Assembly (NCBI GenBank): GCA_938038825.1
Contig: CALHST010000284.1
Coordinates: 1-12,112 of the forward strand
Origin: an uncultured Paracoccaceae bacterium
GTDB lineage: Bacteria > Pseudomonadota > Alphaproteobacteria > Rhodobacterales > Rhodobacteraceae
Direction: 5' to 3'
Length of the DNA stretch: 12,112 nt
The position numbers and the translations under genes are program-made. Positions 1-6,411 of the stretch are shown piece after piece (the first letter of the stretch is position 1; each line of letters begins with the position of its first letter). The notes beneath the pieces were generated by a model. It did no database searches and was not told the DNA's origin. It saw nothing but the letters and a program-made list of their open reading frames with translations.

Positions 1-176
1 TCTTTACCCGAGGTGATCACGATGCCTTTGACAGCATCATCTGCCAGCGCATCATCAATGGCCGTGTCTAATTCGCTTAGACCATTCAGGCTCATGACAT
101 TCATGGTTTTTCCGGGAACGTCCCAAGTGATGATCGCGACGCCATCGTCGCCCTTTGTCAGTGTGAAATCGGTCAT
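1..176 (-). CDS. fadJ: 3-hydroxyacyl-CoA dehydrogenase / enoyl-CoA hydratase, N-terminal fragment (FadJ type)
   Basis: Only the first 58 codons lie in the window; the gene continues past the left edge. The visible protein starts MTDFTLTKGDDGVAIITWD and has a Pro-Gly-Lys-x-Met-Asn-Val-Met turn at about residues 21-28, followed by GIVITSGK at 51-58. This is the opening of the crotonase (enoyl-CoA hydratase) domain found at the front of FadB/FadJ multifunctional enzymes, which hydrate 2-enoyl-CoA and then oxidise 3-hydroxyacyl-CoA with NAD. The ATG overlaps the stop of the upstream gene as ATGA, and AAAGGACG lies 7 bases before it, so translation is probably coupled. It is last in the visible beta-oxidation operon and would act with the thiolase encoded two genes upstream. 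A stand-alone enoyl-CoA hydratase cannot be excluded from the fragment alone. Confidence 0.78.
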   Translation of the reverse strand, partial: MTDFTLTKGDDGVAIITWDVPGKTMNVMSLNGLSELDTAIDDALADDAVKGIVITSGK

Positions 177-1114
177 GTTTTCGTCCTTTCTTGGATCGCG
201 CGCTGTGTGATCAGGCTCGCTTTTTGGTCTTGATCGGCGTATAAAACGTGATCTTTTGCCAGCGCGTTTGTTACAGAATGCAGGAACCAGTGGGTGCCGG
301 TCCGGCGCAAAATCATTCGGGATTTAACGGCTTCAAGCGCGTGTGTTCCATCGCGCATGAAGTGCGTAGTGTGATAGCCGCATATCGTGTCGCCACTGAT
401 AAATTCGGCATGGTCTGCGATGCGGGCACAATTGTCGATTTTGTGACGCTCCAGCAATTCGCTTAACGTGTCAAAAAACGGACGCACCTCTGATTTATCG
501 CAGATGATATCGTCATTCACCAGGGTGTGCGATGTGTATGGAAAATTAAGCATCGAACAATATGCATCAAAATCACCAGCGACGTTGGTGCGGGTAAGCG
601 CGTTGAGAAACCTTTGATACAACGCCATGGGTTGGGCCGCGTCACGTCTGGCGTCTGTTTTGCTCGCACGCAGGGAATTGGTATCGCATTGTGCCACCCG
701 CATGATGCGCACGGGCCATGTTCCATGCGCATACTCGCCAATGTTTTCTACCAACTTCCAAGTCTTCGTGAAACGCCGCAAAACAATCTGCGTGACAAAG
801 CCGGGCATCACAGGTGTCGCGTTTCGCAATACATGCGTGACGTGAACCCCCGAGATGTAATCATCATTTAGATACTCAGCCGAGTCCACCAGACGGATGT
901 ACTGATTGGCACCCAACGCGTGCAACGATGCGCTGAAAGTCTGCATCCCGCTGACAAGATCTTCCCGGGTTTCAATTACAGTGCGATTGTCTTTGGCTTG
1001 ATGCAGATAGGGAAGGCTGAAAAACTCAAGCAACTGATCGCCATCCGCCTGAAGAATGGGACCGGACGCTTTGTCCAACCAATCTTGGTAAATGGCAGCA
1101 GGATCAGACGACAT
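173..1114 (-). CDS. Two-domain SnoaL-like (NTF2-fold) protein with internal duplication, function unknown
   Basis: A 313-residue soluble protein with no signal peptide or membrane segment. I do not recognise a named family, but it contains two copies of one ~122-residue unit: residues 8-129 and 165-286 align without a gap at an offset of 157. Residues kept in both include Tyr9-Gln10/Tyr166-Gln167, Pro35-Tyr36/Pro192-Tyr193, Arg74/Arg231, Asp77/Asp234, Ala79-Glu80/Ala236-Glu237, His91-x-Thr93-His94-x-x-Arg97/His248-x-Thr250-His251-x-x-Arg254, Leu-Arg-Arg at 112-114/269-271 and Trp119/Trp276. The size, the helix-then-strand pattern and the Arg-Arg-x(4)-Trp ending suggest a SnoaL-like cone fold; this is inference. 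It lies 21 bp after the thiolase gene (RBS AGAAAGG) and overlaps fadJ by ATGA, so it is made together with the FadA/FadJ pair. It might bind an acyl-CoA intermediate or assist the complex, but the sequence does not show this. Confidence 0.7.
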   Translation of the reverse strand: MSSDPAAIYQDWLDKASGPILQADGDQLLEFFSLPYLHQAKDNRTVIETREDLVSGMQTFSASLHALGANQYIRLVDSAEYLNDDYISGVHVTHVLRNATPVMPGFVTQIVLRRFTKTWKLVENIGEYAHGTWPVRIMRVAQCDTNSLRASKTDARRDAAQPMALYQRFLNALTRTNVAGDFDAYCSMLNFPYTSHTLVNDDIICDKSEVRPFFDTLSELLERHKIDNCARIADHAEFISGDTICGYHTTHFMRDGTHALEAVKSRMILRRTGTHWFLHSVTNALAKDHVLYADQDQKASLITQRAIQERTKT

Positions 1115-1135
1115 GGGTTTTAGCCTTTCTATCCG

Positions 1136-2347
1136 TTACACGCGTTCGATGATTGTGGCGGCACCCATTCCAGAGGCGATGCACAAAGTGGCCAAACCCG
1201 TTTCTTTGTCCTGACGTTCCATCTCGTCCAGCAACGTGCCGATGATCATAGCACCTGTGGCCCCCAAAGGGTGGCCCATCGCGATCGAGCCGCCATTCAC
1301 GTTGACCTTGCCAGGGTCCACATCAAACGCTTGCTGGAAACGCAGCACGACCGACGCAAACGCCTCGTTCACTTCGAACAAATCAATGTCGCCAATGTCC
1401 ATGCCACTGTCGGCAAGGATCTTTTGCGTGGCAGGCACCGGGCCTGTGAGCATGATGGTGGGATCTGTCCCGATTTTGCAGGTTTGGCGGATGCGCGCAC
1501 GGGGCTTCAGCCCGTATTTTTCACCGAACTCTTTGTTGCCGATCAGTACAGCCGCAGAGCCATCTACAATACCCGAAGAGTTCCCTGCGTGGTGGATGTG
1601 GTTAATCTTTTCCAGATGCGGGTACTTCATCAATGCCACCGCATCAAAGCCGGGCATAACTTCACCCATCGCTTGGAATGACGGATTCAATGCGCCCAAA
1701 GACTGCATATCTGTGCCCGGGCGCATGTATTCGTCGTGATCCAGAATATCCAACCCGTTTTGATCTTTGATTGTCACAACCGAGTTTGCAAAGCGCTGAT
1801 CATCCCATGCCGCTTTGGCGCGTTTTTGGGATTCAACGGCCAACGCATCCGCGTCATCGCGGCTAAACCCATATTCGGTTGCAATGATATCCGCCGAAAT
1901 GCCCTGCGGAACAAAATAAGTCGACATTGCAAGGCTTGGGTCCACAGCAATGGCTGCCCCGTCAGATCCCATCGTAACGCGGCCCATCATTTCGACCCCG
2001 CCTGCAATATATGCCTGACCGGCGCCGCCTTTGACTTGGTTTGCGGCCAAATTCACGGCCTCCATGCCCGATGCACAGAAGCGGTTGATTGCGAGGCCCG
2101 GAATGCTTTCGTCCAAATTAGAACCCAATACAGCCGTGCGCGCCAAACAGCCGCCTTGTTCCATAACTTGGGTGACATTGCCCCAAATCACGTCCTCGAC
2201 TGCATGGCCTTCAAGGTTATTGCGCTCTTTCAACGCGTTCAGAATTTGCGACGACAGACGCGCTGCGGTTACTTCATGCAGCGAGCCGTCTTTGCGCCCT
2301 TTGCCGCGTGGCGAGCGGACGGCGTCATAAATATATGCTTCGGTCAT
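1136..2347 (-). CDS. fadA: Acetyl-CoA C-acyltransferase (thiolase), FadA-like
   Basis: A 403-residue thiolase that cleaves 3-ketoacyl-CoA with CoA to acetyl-CoA and a shortened acyl-CoA in the cytoplasm. The complete catalytic set is visible: nucleophile Cys91 in NRFCASGMEA, the NEAFA motif at 327-331, His359 in GGSIAMGHPLGATGA, and Cys389 in CIASGMGAA. The length and the C-terminal ATIIERV match the FadA partner of bacterial trifunctional enzymes rather than biosynthetic PhbA-type acetoacetyl-CoA thiolases; this is from family memory. The ATG is preceded by AAAGGA about 10 bases upstream. It sits between the GST gene (82 bp gap) and the SnoaL-like gene, and one gene before fadJ, which supplies its substrate. 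Confidence in thiolase function is very high; the preferred chain length is unknown. Confidence 0.93.
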   Translation of the reverse strand: MTEAYIYDAVRSPRGKGRKDGSLHEVTAARLSSQILNALKERNNLEGHAVEDVIWGNVTQVMEQGGCLARTAVLGSNLDESIPGLAINRFCASGMEAVNLAANQVKGGAGQAYIAGGVEMMGRVTMGSDGAAIAVDPSLAMSTYFVPQGISADIIATEYGFSRDDADALAVESQKRAKAAWDDQRFANSVVTIKDQNGLDILDHDEYMRPGTDMQSLGALNPSFQAMGEVMPGFDAVALMKYPHLEKINHIHHAGNSSGIVDGSAAVLIGNKEFGEKYGLKPRARIRQTCKIGTDPTIMLTGPVPATQKILADSGMDIGDIDLFEVNEAFASVVLRFQQAFDVDPGKVNVNGGSIAMGHPLGATGAMIIGTLLDEMERQDKETGLATLCIASGMGAATIIERV

Positions 2348-2383
2348 GATCGGGATGTCCTTTCAAGGTCATTCGGTTTGGAA

Positions 2384-2408
2384 CCAACGTGGGCCGTTGC
2401 CCCGTTGG
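2384..2408 (-). other. Intercistronic stem-loop between GST and thiolase genes
   Basis: On the minus transcript the stem is CCAACG-GGGC, loop AACG, then GCCC-(A)-CGTTGG: ten base pairs with one bulged A. No T-run follows in the direction of transcription, so it is not a standard intrinsic terminator. It lies 36 bp upstream of the thiolase start, in the 82-bp gap. It may affect mRNA decay or processing; no direct evidence. Confidence 0.5.
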
Positions 2409-2429
2409 CATTCAAGATGTGTCGTTGCG

Positions 2430-3062
2430 TCAGTCCCGGTCAGCAGGCGAGCCGGGCATGAGGTCATAGGGATGCTTCCAACCGGGAAGGGCGGCAATGG
2501 TGTCCAGCCAGCGATTGATATTGGACCATTCTGCCCGATCAAACCCGAACGGCTCTGGGTAATAGAGATACCCACAGCAAGAGAAATCCGCATTTGTGGG
2601 GCCATCGCCCACAATAAAGTCGCGTCCCGCGAGGTGGGAGTCGAGCACCTGATACGCAGCCTTTAAGCGCCCCAGATTAAACGCGATCACATCGGTGGGG
2701 CGTTTGTCTTCGGGTAAGAAATTCATCAAAAACCGAGTCATGCCAGCCATCGAGCTAAGCTTGTGGTTGTCCCAAAGCACCCAGCGCAGCACGTCATATG
2801 TGTCATCCTTGGTACCGCCGAACTTGCCGGTCTTGTCCGTGATATATTGCTGAATAACGCCTGATTGGCTGAAAATCCGATCCCCGTCTATCAAAAGGGG
2901 GGCTTCGCCCATGACATTCTTGGCACGGTACTCAGCGGTTCTGGATGCACCTCCAAAGAAGTCGACTTTGACAGGGTCCCAATCAAGACCGGACAGTTGG
3001 AGAGGCAGAGCAGCCTTGTAGCTGTTTCCGGATTCTCCGAAGCAATGCAATTGCATGGTCAT
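2430..3062 (-). CDS. Glutathione S-transferase family protein
   Basis: A 210-residue cytosolic GST-fold protein. The N-terminal thioredoxin-like domain (about 1-80) shows GNSYKAALPLQLSGLDW at 12-28, the cis-proline region GEAPLL (Pro55) and the glutathione gamma-glutamyl-binding segment SQSGVIQQYI (65-74). The all-helical C-terminal domain follows (about 90-200) with the N-capping-like region NADFSCCGYLYY at 157-168. The frame is open further upstream to 3245, overlapping the preceding dehydrogenase gene, but the start at 3062 is chosen because AGGAGG lies 11 bases before it and the family N-terminus begins at MTMQLHCFGES. A second ATG at 3056 is also possible. It lies between acyl-CoA dehydrogenase and thiolase genes, suggesting a role in handling an electrophilic or thioester intermediate, or only co-regulation; the substrate is unknown. 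Confidence 0.88.
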   Translation of the reverse strand: MTMQLHCFGESGNSYKAALPLQLSGLDWDPVKVDFFGGASRTAEYRAKNVMGEAPLLIDGDRIFSQSGVIQQYITDKTGKFGGTKDDTYDVLRWVLWDNHKLSSMAGMTRFLMNFLPEDKRPTDVIAFNLGRLKAAYQVLDSHLAGRDFIVGDGPTNADFSCCGYLYYPEPFGFDRAEWSNINRWLDTIAALPGWKHPYDLMPGSPADRD

Positions 3063-3102
3063 AGTGCGATGCGCCTCCTGTCGCATGTGTGGCATATGTT
3101 TT

Positions 3103-3154
3103 TGTGGGGGTTTTGCACCCCCACACCCCGCAGGATATTTTTGGCAAAAAGAAA
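3103..3154 (+). repeat. Hairpin plus 'GGATATTTTTGGCAAAAAGAA' element, copy A
   Basis: The 104-bp gap between the dehydrogenase and GST genes holds a perfect 8-bp stem (TGTGGGGG at 3103-3110, CCCCCACA at 3118-3125, 7-base loop). It is followed on the plus strand by CCCGCAGGATATTTTTGG and AAAAAGAAAA. A similar block occurs at 9981-10011. In both copies the A-rich end lies about 6-12 bases from the stop codon of a minus-strand gene. From memory such blocks are frequent at gene ends in Roseobacter-group genomes. The orientation is antisense to the surrounding operon, so it is not an obvious terminator for it. Confidence 0.55.
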
Positions 3155-3166
3155 ACGATGGCGAGG

Positions 3167-4321
3167 TTATAAGGCACGCGCGATCAGTTCTTTCATGATT
3201 TCGTTTGTTCCACCGTAGATTCTTTGGACGCGCGCGTCTGCCCACATCTCGGCGATGGCGTATTCTTGCATGAAGCCGTAGCCGCCATGAAGTTGAACGC
3301 AGTCGTCGAGCACTTCACCTTGCGTGTCGGTGAGCCAATATTTGGCCATAGAAGCTTTGTCAGAGGTCAAACAGCCGGCCATGTGTTCTGAAATACATTG
3401 GTCCAGAAAGGCGCGGGCAACGGTGGTTTTGGTTTTGATTTCGGCAAGTTTGAAGCGTGTGTTCTGAAATTGGGTTAAAGGGCCGCCAAACGCCTCGCGT
3501 TCTTTGCAATATTGGATTGTCCGGGTCACAGCCCCTTCCATCGCACCAACTGCTCCGCAAGCGATCGTGAGCCGTTCCTGCGGAAGTTGCTCCATCATTT
3601 GATAAAAGCCACGGCCTTCTTCTCCGCCAAGGATGTTTTCCGGGGGAATTTCGACATTGTCGAAAAAGAGCTCTGACGTATCTGCGGCGTGCATGCCGAC
3701 TTTTTCCACATTGCGACCCCGGGCAAAGCCGTCAGCTTGGTCTGTTTCCAGAGCGACCAAAGAGATGCCTTTGGAGCCTTCAGTTGGATCTGTTTTTGCG
3801 GCCACAAGGATGAGGTTGGCGTGCTGACCGTTTGAGATAAAGGTCTTTTGCCCAGATAAGCGATAGGCGTTTCCGTCGCGGATGGCATGGGTTTTAATGG
3901 ATTGGACATCTGACCCGGTCGAGGGTTCTGTCATCGCCAGAGCGCCGATAAGATCCCCAGAAACAAGTTGAGGCAGCCAGCGCTGTTTTTGCTCTTCCGT
4001 GCCGTAGGTCAGGATATAGTGCGCGACGATGGGTCCGTGGATCGGATACCCCCAACTGGCGAAATTGGCGCGGTTGGATTCAATGATGATGGCCGCTTCG
4101 TGTCCGAAATCTCCGCCGGGTCCGCCATATTCTTCTGGAACGGACGGGCACAGCAGGCCGATACCCGCGGCTTGTTTCCATGCAGAGCGATCCATCTGCC
4201 CTTGTTTGCGCCAGCGTTCAAACTGTGGCGCCCATTCCGCAGCGATGAATTGCGCAACCATATCAGACAGCATGTGATGCTCTTGCGTCATCCATGTGGT
4301 TGGTGTCGCCAAGCTGTTCAT
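3167..4321 (-). CDS. Acyl-CoA dehydrogenase with long-chain (LCAD)-type active site
   Basis: A 384-residue FAD-dependent acyl-CoA dehydrogenase, which makes the 2-enoyl-CoA and passes electrons to ETF. The N-terminal helical domain covers about 11-125, the middle beta-domain with the FAD/substrate motif AMTEPSTGSDV is at 129-139 and SGQKTFISNG is at 156-165, and the C-terminal helical domain follows from about 235. At the usual catalytic position of MCAD-type enzymes (Y-E-G-T) this protein has Gly370 in IYGGTNEIMKELIARAL. Instead Glu249 in QLPQERL matches the catalytic base on helix G of mammalian LCAD and isovaleryl-CoA dehydrogenase. REAFGGPLTQFQ (275-286) is the FAD dimer-contact segment. 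The ATG is preceded by a weak GGGGGA. It follows the small 70-residue gene by 18 bp. Substrate (long-chain or branched) cannot be settled from sequence. Confidence 0.9.
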   Translation of the reverse strand: MNSLATPTTWMTQEHHMLSDMVAQFIAAEWAPQFERWRKQGQMDRSAWKQAAGIGLLCPSVPEEYGGPGGDFGHEAAIIIESNRANFASWGYPIHGPIVAHYILTYGTEEQKQRWLPQLVSGDLIGALAMTEPSTGSDVQSIKTHAIRDGNAYRLSGQKTFISNGQHANLILVAAKTDPTEGSKGISLVALETDQADGFARGRNVEKVGMHAADTSELFFDNVEIPPENILGGEEGRGFYQMMEQLPQERLTIACGAVGAMEGAVTRTIQYCKEREAFGGPLTQFQNTRFKLAEIKTKTTVARAFLDQCISEHMAGCLTSDKASMAKYWLTDTQGEVLDDCVQLHGGYGFMQEYAIAEMWADARVQRIYGGTNEIMKELIARAL

Positions 4322-4339
4322 CGTTCCCCCAATGCGTTT

Positions 4340-4552
4340 TTAACGCTTTCTGTCGCCCAGTTCCGCCTTAAACAGGCGCATCCGGGCGATCAGGTTTTCT
4401 TCGTTGATGACGCTGGCGAAGTTCTCGAACAAAAAGCTGAGAACTTCGCCTTCATCCAGATCCCAATCCTTGCCCAAAGCTTTCAAGCGGCGATAGCCAT
4501 CTTCCGTCATAGCAACAGGGAAACGGCGCGTGGTCCGGAAACGTTTAGGCAT
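4340..4552 (-). CDS. 70-residue ribbon-helix-helix-like hypothetical protein
   Basis: A small basic protein (MPKRFRTTRRFPVAMTEDGY at its start). A predicted layout of basic N-terminus, strand RRFPVAMT (9-16), helix EDGYRRLKALGKDWD (17-31), turn, helix DEGEVLSFLFENFASVI (33-49) and a charged helical tail resembles CopG/Arc ribbon-helix-helix proteins. This is inference from pattern, not a confident family match. The codon pattern, the RBS AAGGA about 11 bases upstream and the tight position (50 bp after one dehydrogenase gene, 18 bp before the other) support a real gene. It could be a DNA-binding partner in local regulation or a conserved small protein of unknown role. Confidence 0.65.
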   Translation of the reverse strand: MPKRFRTTRRFPVAMTEDGYRRLKALGKDWDLDEGEVLSFLFENFASVINEENLIARMRLFKAELGDRKR

Positions 4553-4571
4553 TCAGATCAAGGTCCTTGTA

Positions 4572-4598
4572 GGGTGTGCTTCAGCACACGCCTTTTTT
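4572..4598 (+). terminator. Stem-loop with T6 run on the antisense strand
   Basis: GTGTGC (4574-4579), loop TTCA, GCACAC (4584-4589), with an outer GG/CC pair around one bulged G and T6 at 4593-4598. It reads as an intrinsic terminator only on the plus strand, where no gene precedes it. On the minus-strand operon transcript the same bases give an A-run followed by the hairpin, just after the stop of the large dehydrogenase and about 20 bp before the start of the 70-residue gene. It may stop antisense transcription or act as an mRNA structure. Confidence 0.45.
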
Positions 4599-4602
4599 GA
4601 GT

Positions 4603-6384
4603 TTAAAAATTTGCAGCGTCCAACGCCATCACTGTATCCGCCCCAGATTGGATCCGGCTGAGATGCAATGCCGTTGCAGGCAGTTGACGTGCCATGAAAT
4701 AGCGCCCCGTGGCGATTTTGGTTTCGTAAAACGCGGTGTCTGACGTGCCCGCGTCTAAAGCTTGTTTTGCAGCCCAAGCCATCCGTGTCCACATCACGCC
4801 CAAGCAAACTTGGCCGAACATATGCATAAAGTCATAAGAGCCGGCCAATGCATTGTTTGGATTTGTCATGCCGTTTTGCATGAAGTACATGCCTGCTGCT
4901 TGCAAATCTTTAGAGGCGGCTTTGAGTGGTTCCAGGAATTCTTGGTCGAATGCCGCGTCCTGGCCTTTCAATTCACCAATTTGCGCTTTGACCAGATCAA
5001 AGAACGCCATCACGTGTTTGCCGCCATCTTGCGCCAATTTGCGCCCAACCAGATCCAAAGCCTGTACGCCATTTGCGCCTTCATAAATCTGGGCAATCCG
5101 GGCATCGCGGGTGAATTGTGACATGCCCCACTCTTCGATGTAGCCATGTCCGCCATAGACTTGCTGCGCTTTGACAGTGTTGTCGTAACCAACATCCGTC
5201 AGGAAACCCTTGATGACAGGTGTCAGCAAGGAGACCAGTCCGTCCGCGTCTTTGTCGCCCTTGCGGTGCGCCTGGTCAAGCAATGTGGCCCCCCAAAGAA
5301 TGAACGCGCGTGCGCCTTCAGCGAAGGATTTTTGATCCATAAGAGACCGGCGGATATCTGGGTGTACGATCAACGGATCTGCTGGGCCATCGGGATTTTT
5401 TGTTCCGGTCACATCGCGCCCTTGCAGGCGGTCCTTGGCGTATTCCAGCGCGTTTTGATAGGCCACGTCGGATTGTGCCAACCCCTGCATGCCCACACCC
5501 AGACGGGCCTCGTTCATCATGGTGAACATAGCGCGCATGCCTTTGTGTTCGTCGCCAATCAAATACCCTGTGGCGTCGTCATAATTCATGACACAGGTCG
5601 AGTTTCCATGGATTCCCATTTTTTCTTCGATGTTTCCACATGCAACGCCATTGCGCGCGCCCAGTGTGCCATCGTCATTTACGAGTACTTTTGGAACAAT
5701 GAAAAGGGAGACGCCTTTGATCCCTTCGGGTCCGCCTGCGATTTTGGCAAGGACCAAGTGGATGATATTGTCGGCCATGTCATGCTCGCCAGCGGAGATA
5801 AAGATTTTCTGGCCACTGATTTTGTAAGAGCCATCCGCCTGAGGTTCAGCCTTGGTGCGCATAAGGCCCAGATCTGTTCCGCAGTGAGGCTCTGTCAGGT
5901 TCATGGTGCCGGTCCATTCGCAGCTGACCATTTTCGGCAAATAGGTGTCTTTTTGCTGTTCAGACCCATGCGCCAAAATCGCAGATGCGGCGCCATGGGT
6001 CAGGCCTTGATACATAGTAAAGGCTTGGTTCGCGGCCGAGAAATATTCACCGACAGCACTACCGATGACGGCGGGCATGTTCTGCCCTCCATATTGTTCG
6101 GGCATATCCAGGCCGGTCCAGCCGCCTTCTTTTACCTGTTCAAACGCGTCTTTGAAACCTGCGGGGGTGCGCACAACTCCGTTTTCCAGCGTACAGCCTT
6201 CGGTATCACCGATCACGTTCAAAGGTTGCACCACATCGCGGCACAATTTCCCGGCCTCTGTCAGAATTGCGTCCGTAAAGTCAGCCTCTAACTCATCATA
6301 TCCAGGCACATCCATGTCTGTGATTTTCAGGACGTCGTGCAGCAAGAATTGCGTGTCTTTGACTGGGGGATTGTAGATTGGCAT
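4603..6384 (-). CDS. Long acyl-CoA dehydrogenase, DmdC-like (3-methylmercaptopropionyl-CoA dehydrogenase family)
   Basis: A 593-residue flavoprotein, about 200 residues longer than standard acyl-CoA dehydrogenases. The core holds TGTMNLTEPHCGTDLG (158-173), SGQKIFISAGEHD (190-202), NEARLGVGMQGLAQ (291-304) and the catalytic base Glu435 in QIYEGANGVQALDL. The extra C-terminal part (about 460-593) is the helical extension typical of the DmdC/long-ACAD family, and the N-terminal MPIYNPPVKD is also typical. From memory the catalytic base reported for a Ruegeria DmdC is also numbered Glu435; not checked. DmdC oxidises 3-methylmercaptopropionyl-CoA in DMSP demethylation, but roseobacters carry several paralogs that may use ordinary acyl-CoAs. 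No dmdB or dmdD is visible, and the neighbours are beta-oxidation genes, so a fatty acyl substrate is at least as likely. AGGAGAG lies about 8 bases before the ATG; MerR ends 27 bp upstream. Confidence 0.9.
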   Translation of the reverse strand: MPIYNPPVKDTQFLLHDVLKITDMDVPGYDELEADFTDAILTEAGKLCRDVVQPLNVIGDTEGCTLENGVVRTPAGFKDAFEQVKEGGWTGLDMPEQYGGQNMPAVIGSAVGEYFSAANQAFTMYQGLTHGAASAILAHGSEQQKDTYLPKMVSCEWTGTMNLTEPHCGTDLGLMRTKAEPQADGSYKISGQKIFISAGEHDMADNIIHLVLAKIAGGPEGIKGVSLFIVPKVLVNDDGTLGARNGVACGNIEEKMGIHGNSTCVMNYDDATGYLIGDEHKGMRAMFTMMNEARLGVGMQGLAQSDVAYQNALEYAKDRLQGRDVTGTKNPDGPADPLIVHPDIRRSLMDQKSFAEGARAFILWGATLLDQAHRKGDKDADGLVSLLTPVIKGFLTDVGYDNTVKAQQVYGGHGYIEEWGMSQFTRDARIAQIYEGANGVQALDLVGRKLAQDGGKHVMAFFDLVKAQIGELKGQDAAFDQEFLEPLKAASKDLQAAGMYFMQNGMTNPNNALAGSYDFMHMFGQVCLGVMWTRMAWAAKQALDAGTSDTAFYETKIATGRYFMARQLPATALHLSRIQSGADTVMALDAANF

Positions 6385-6411
6385 GTGATGCTCTCCTGAT
6401 GGTTGGGAGGT

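Noticed and set aside
1736..2461. A 241-codon open frame on the plus strand opposite the thiolase gene
   Set aside because: The thiolase on the other strand has its full active site; this frame shows no domain and unlikely composition.
3063..3245. N-terminal extension of the GST protein (61 extra residues)
   Set aside because: It overlaps the preceding dehydrogenase gene and the hairpin element, and AGGAGG precedes the ATG at 3062.
5146..6291. A 381-codon open frame on the plus strand opposite the long dehydrogenase gene
   Set aside because: It is a mirror of a clearly conserved flavoprotein gene; the translation has no recognisable domain and is rich in Cys, His and Phe, as antisense frames of GC-rich genes often are.
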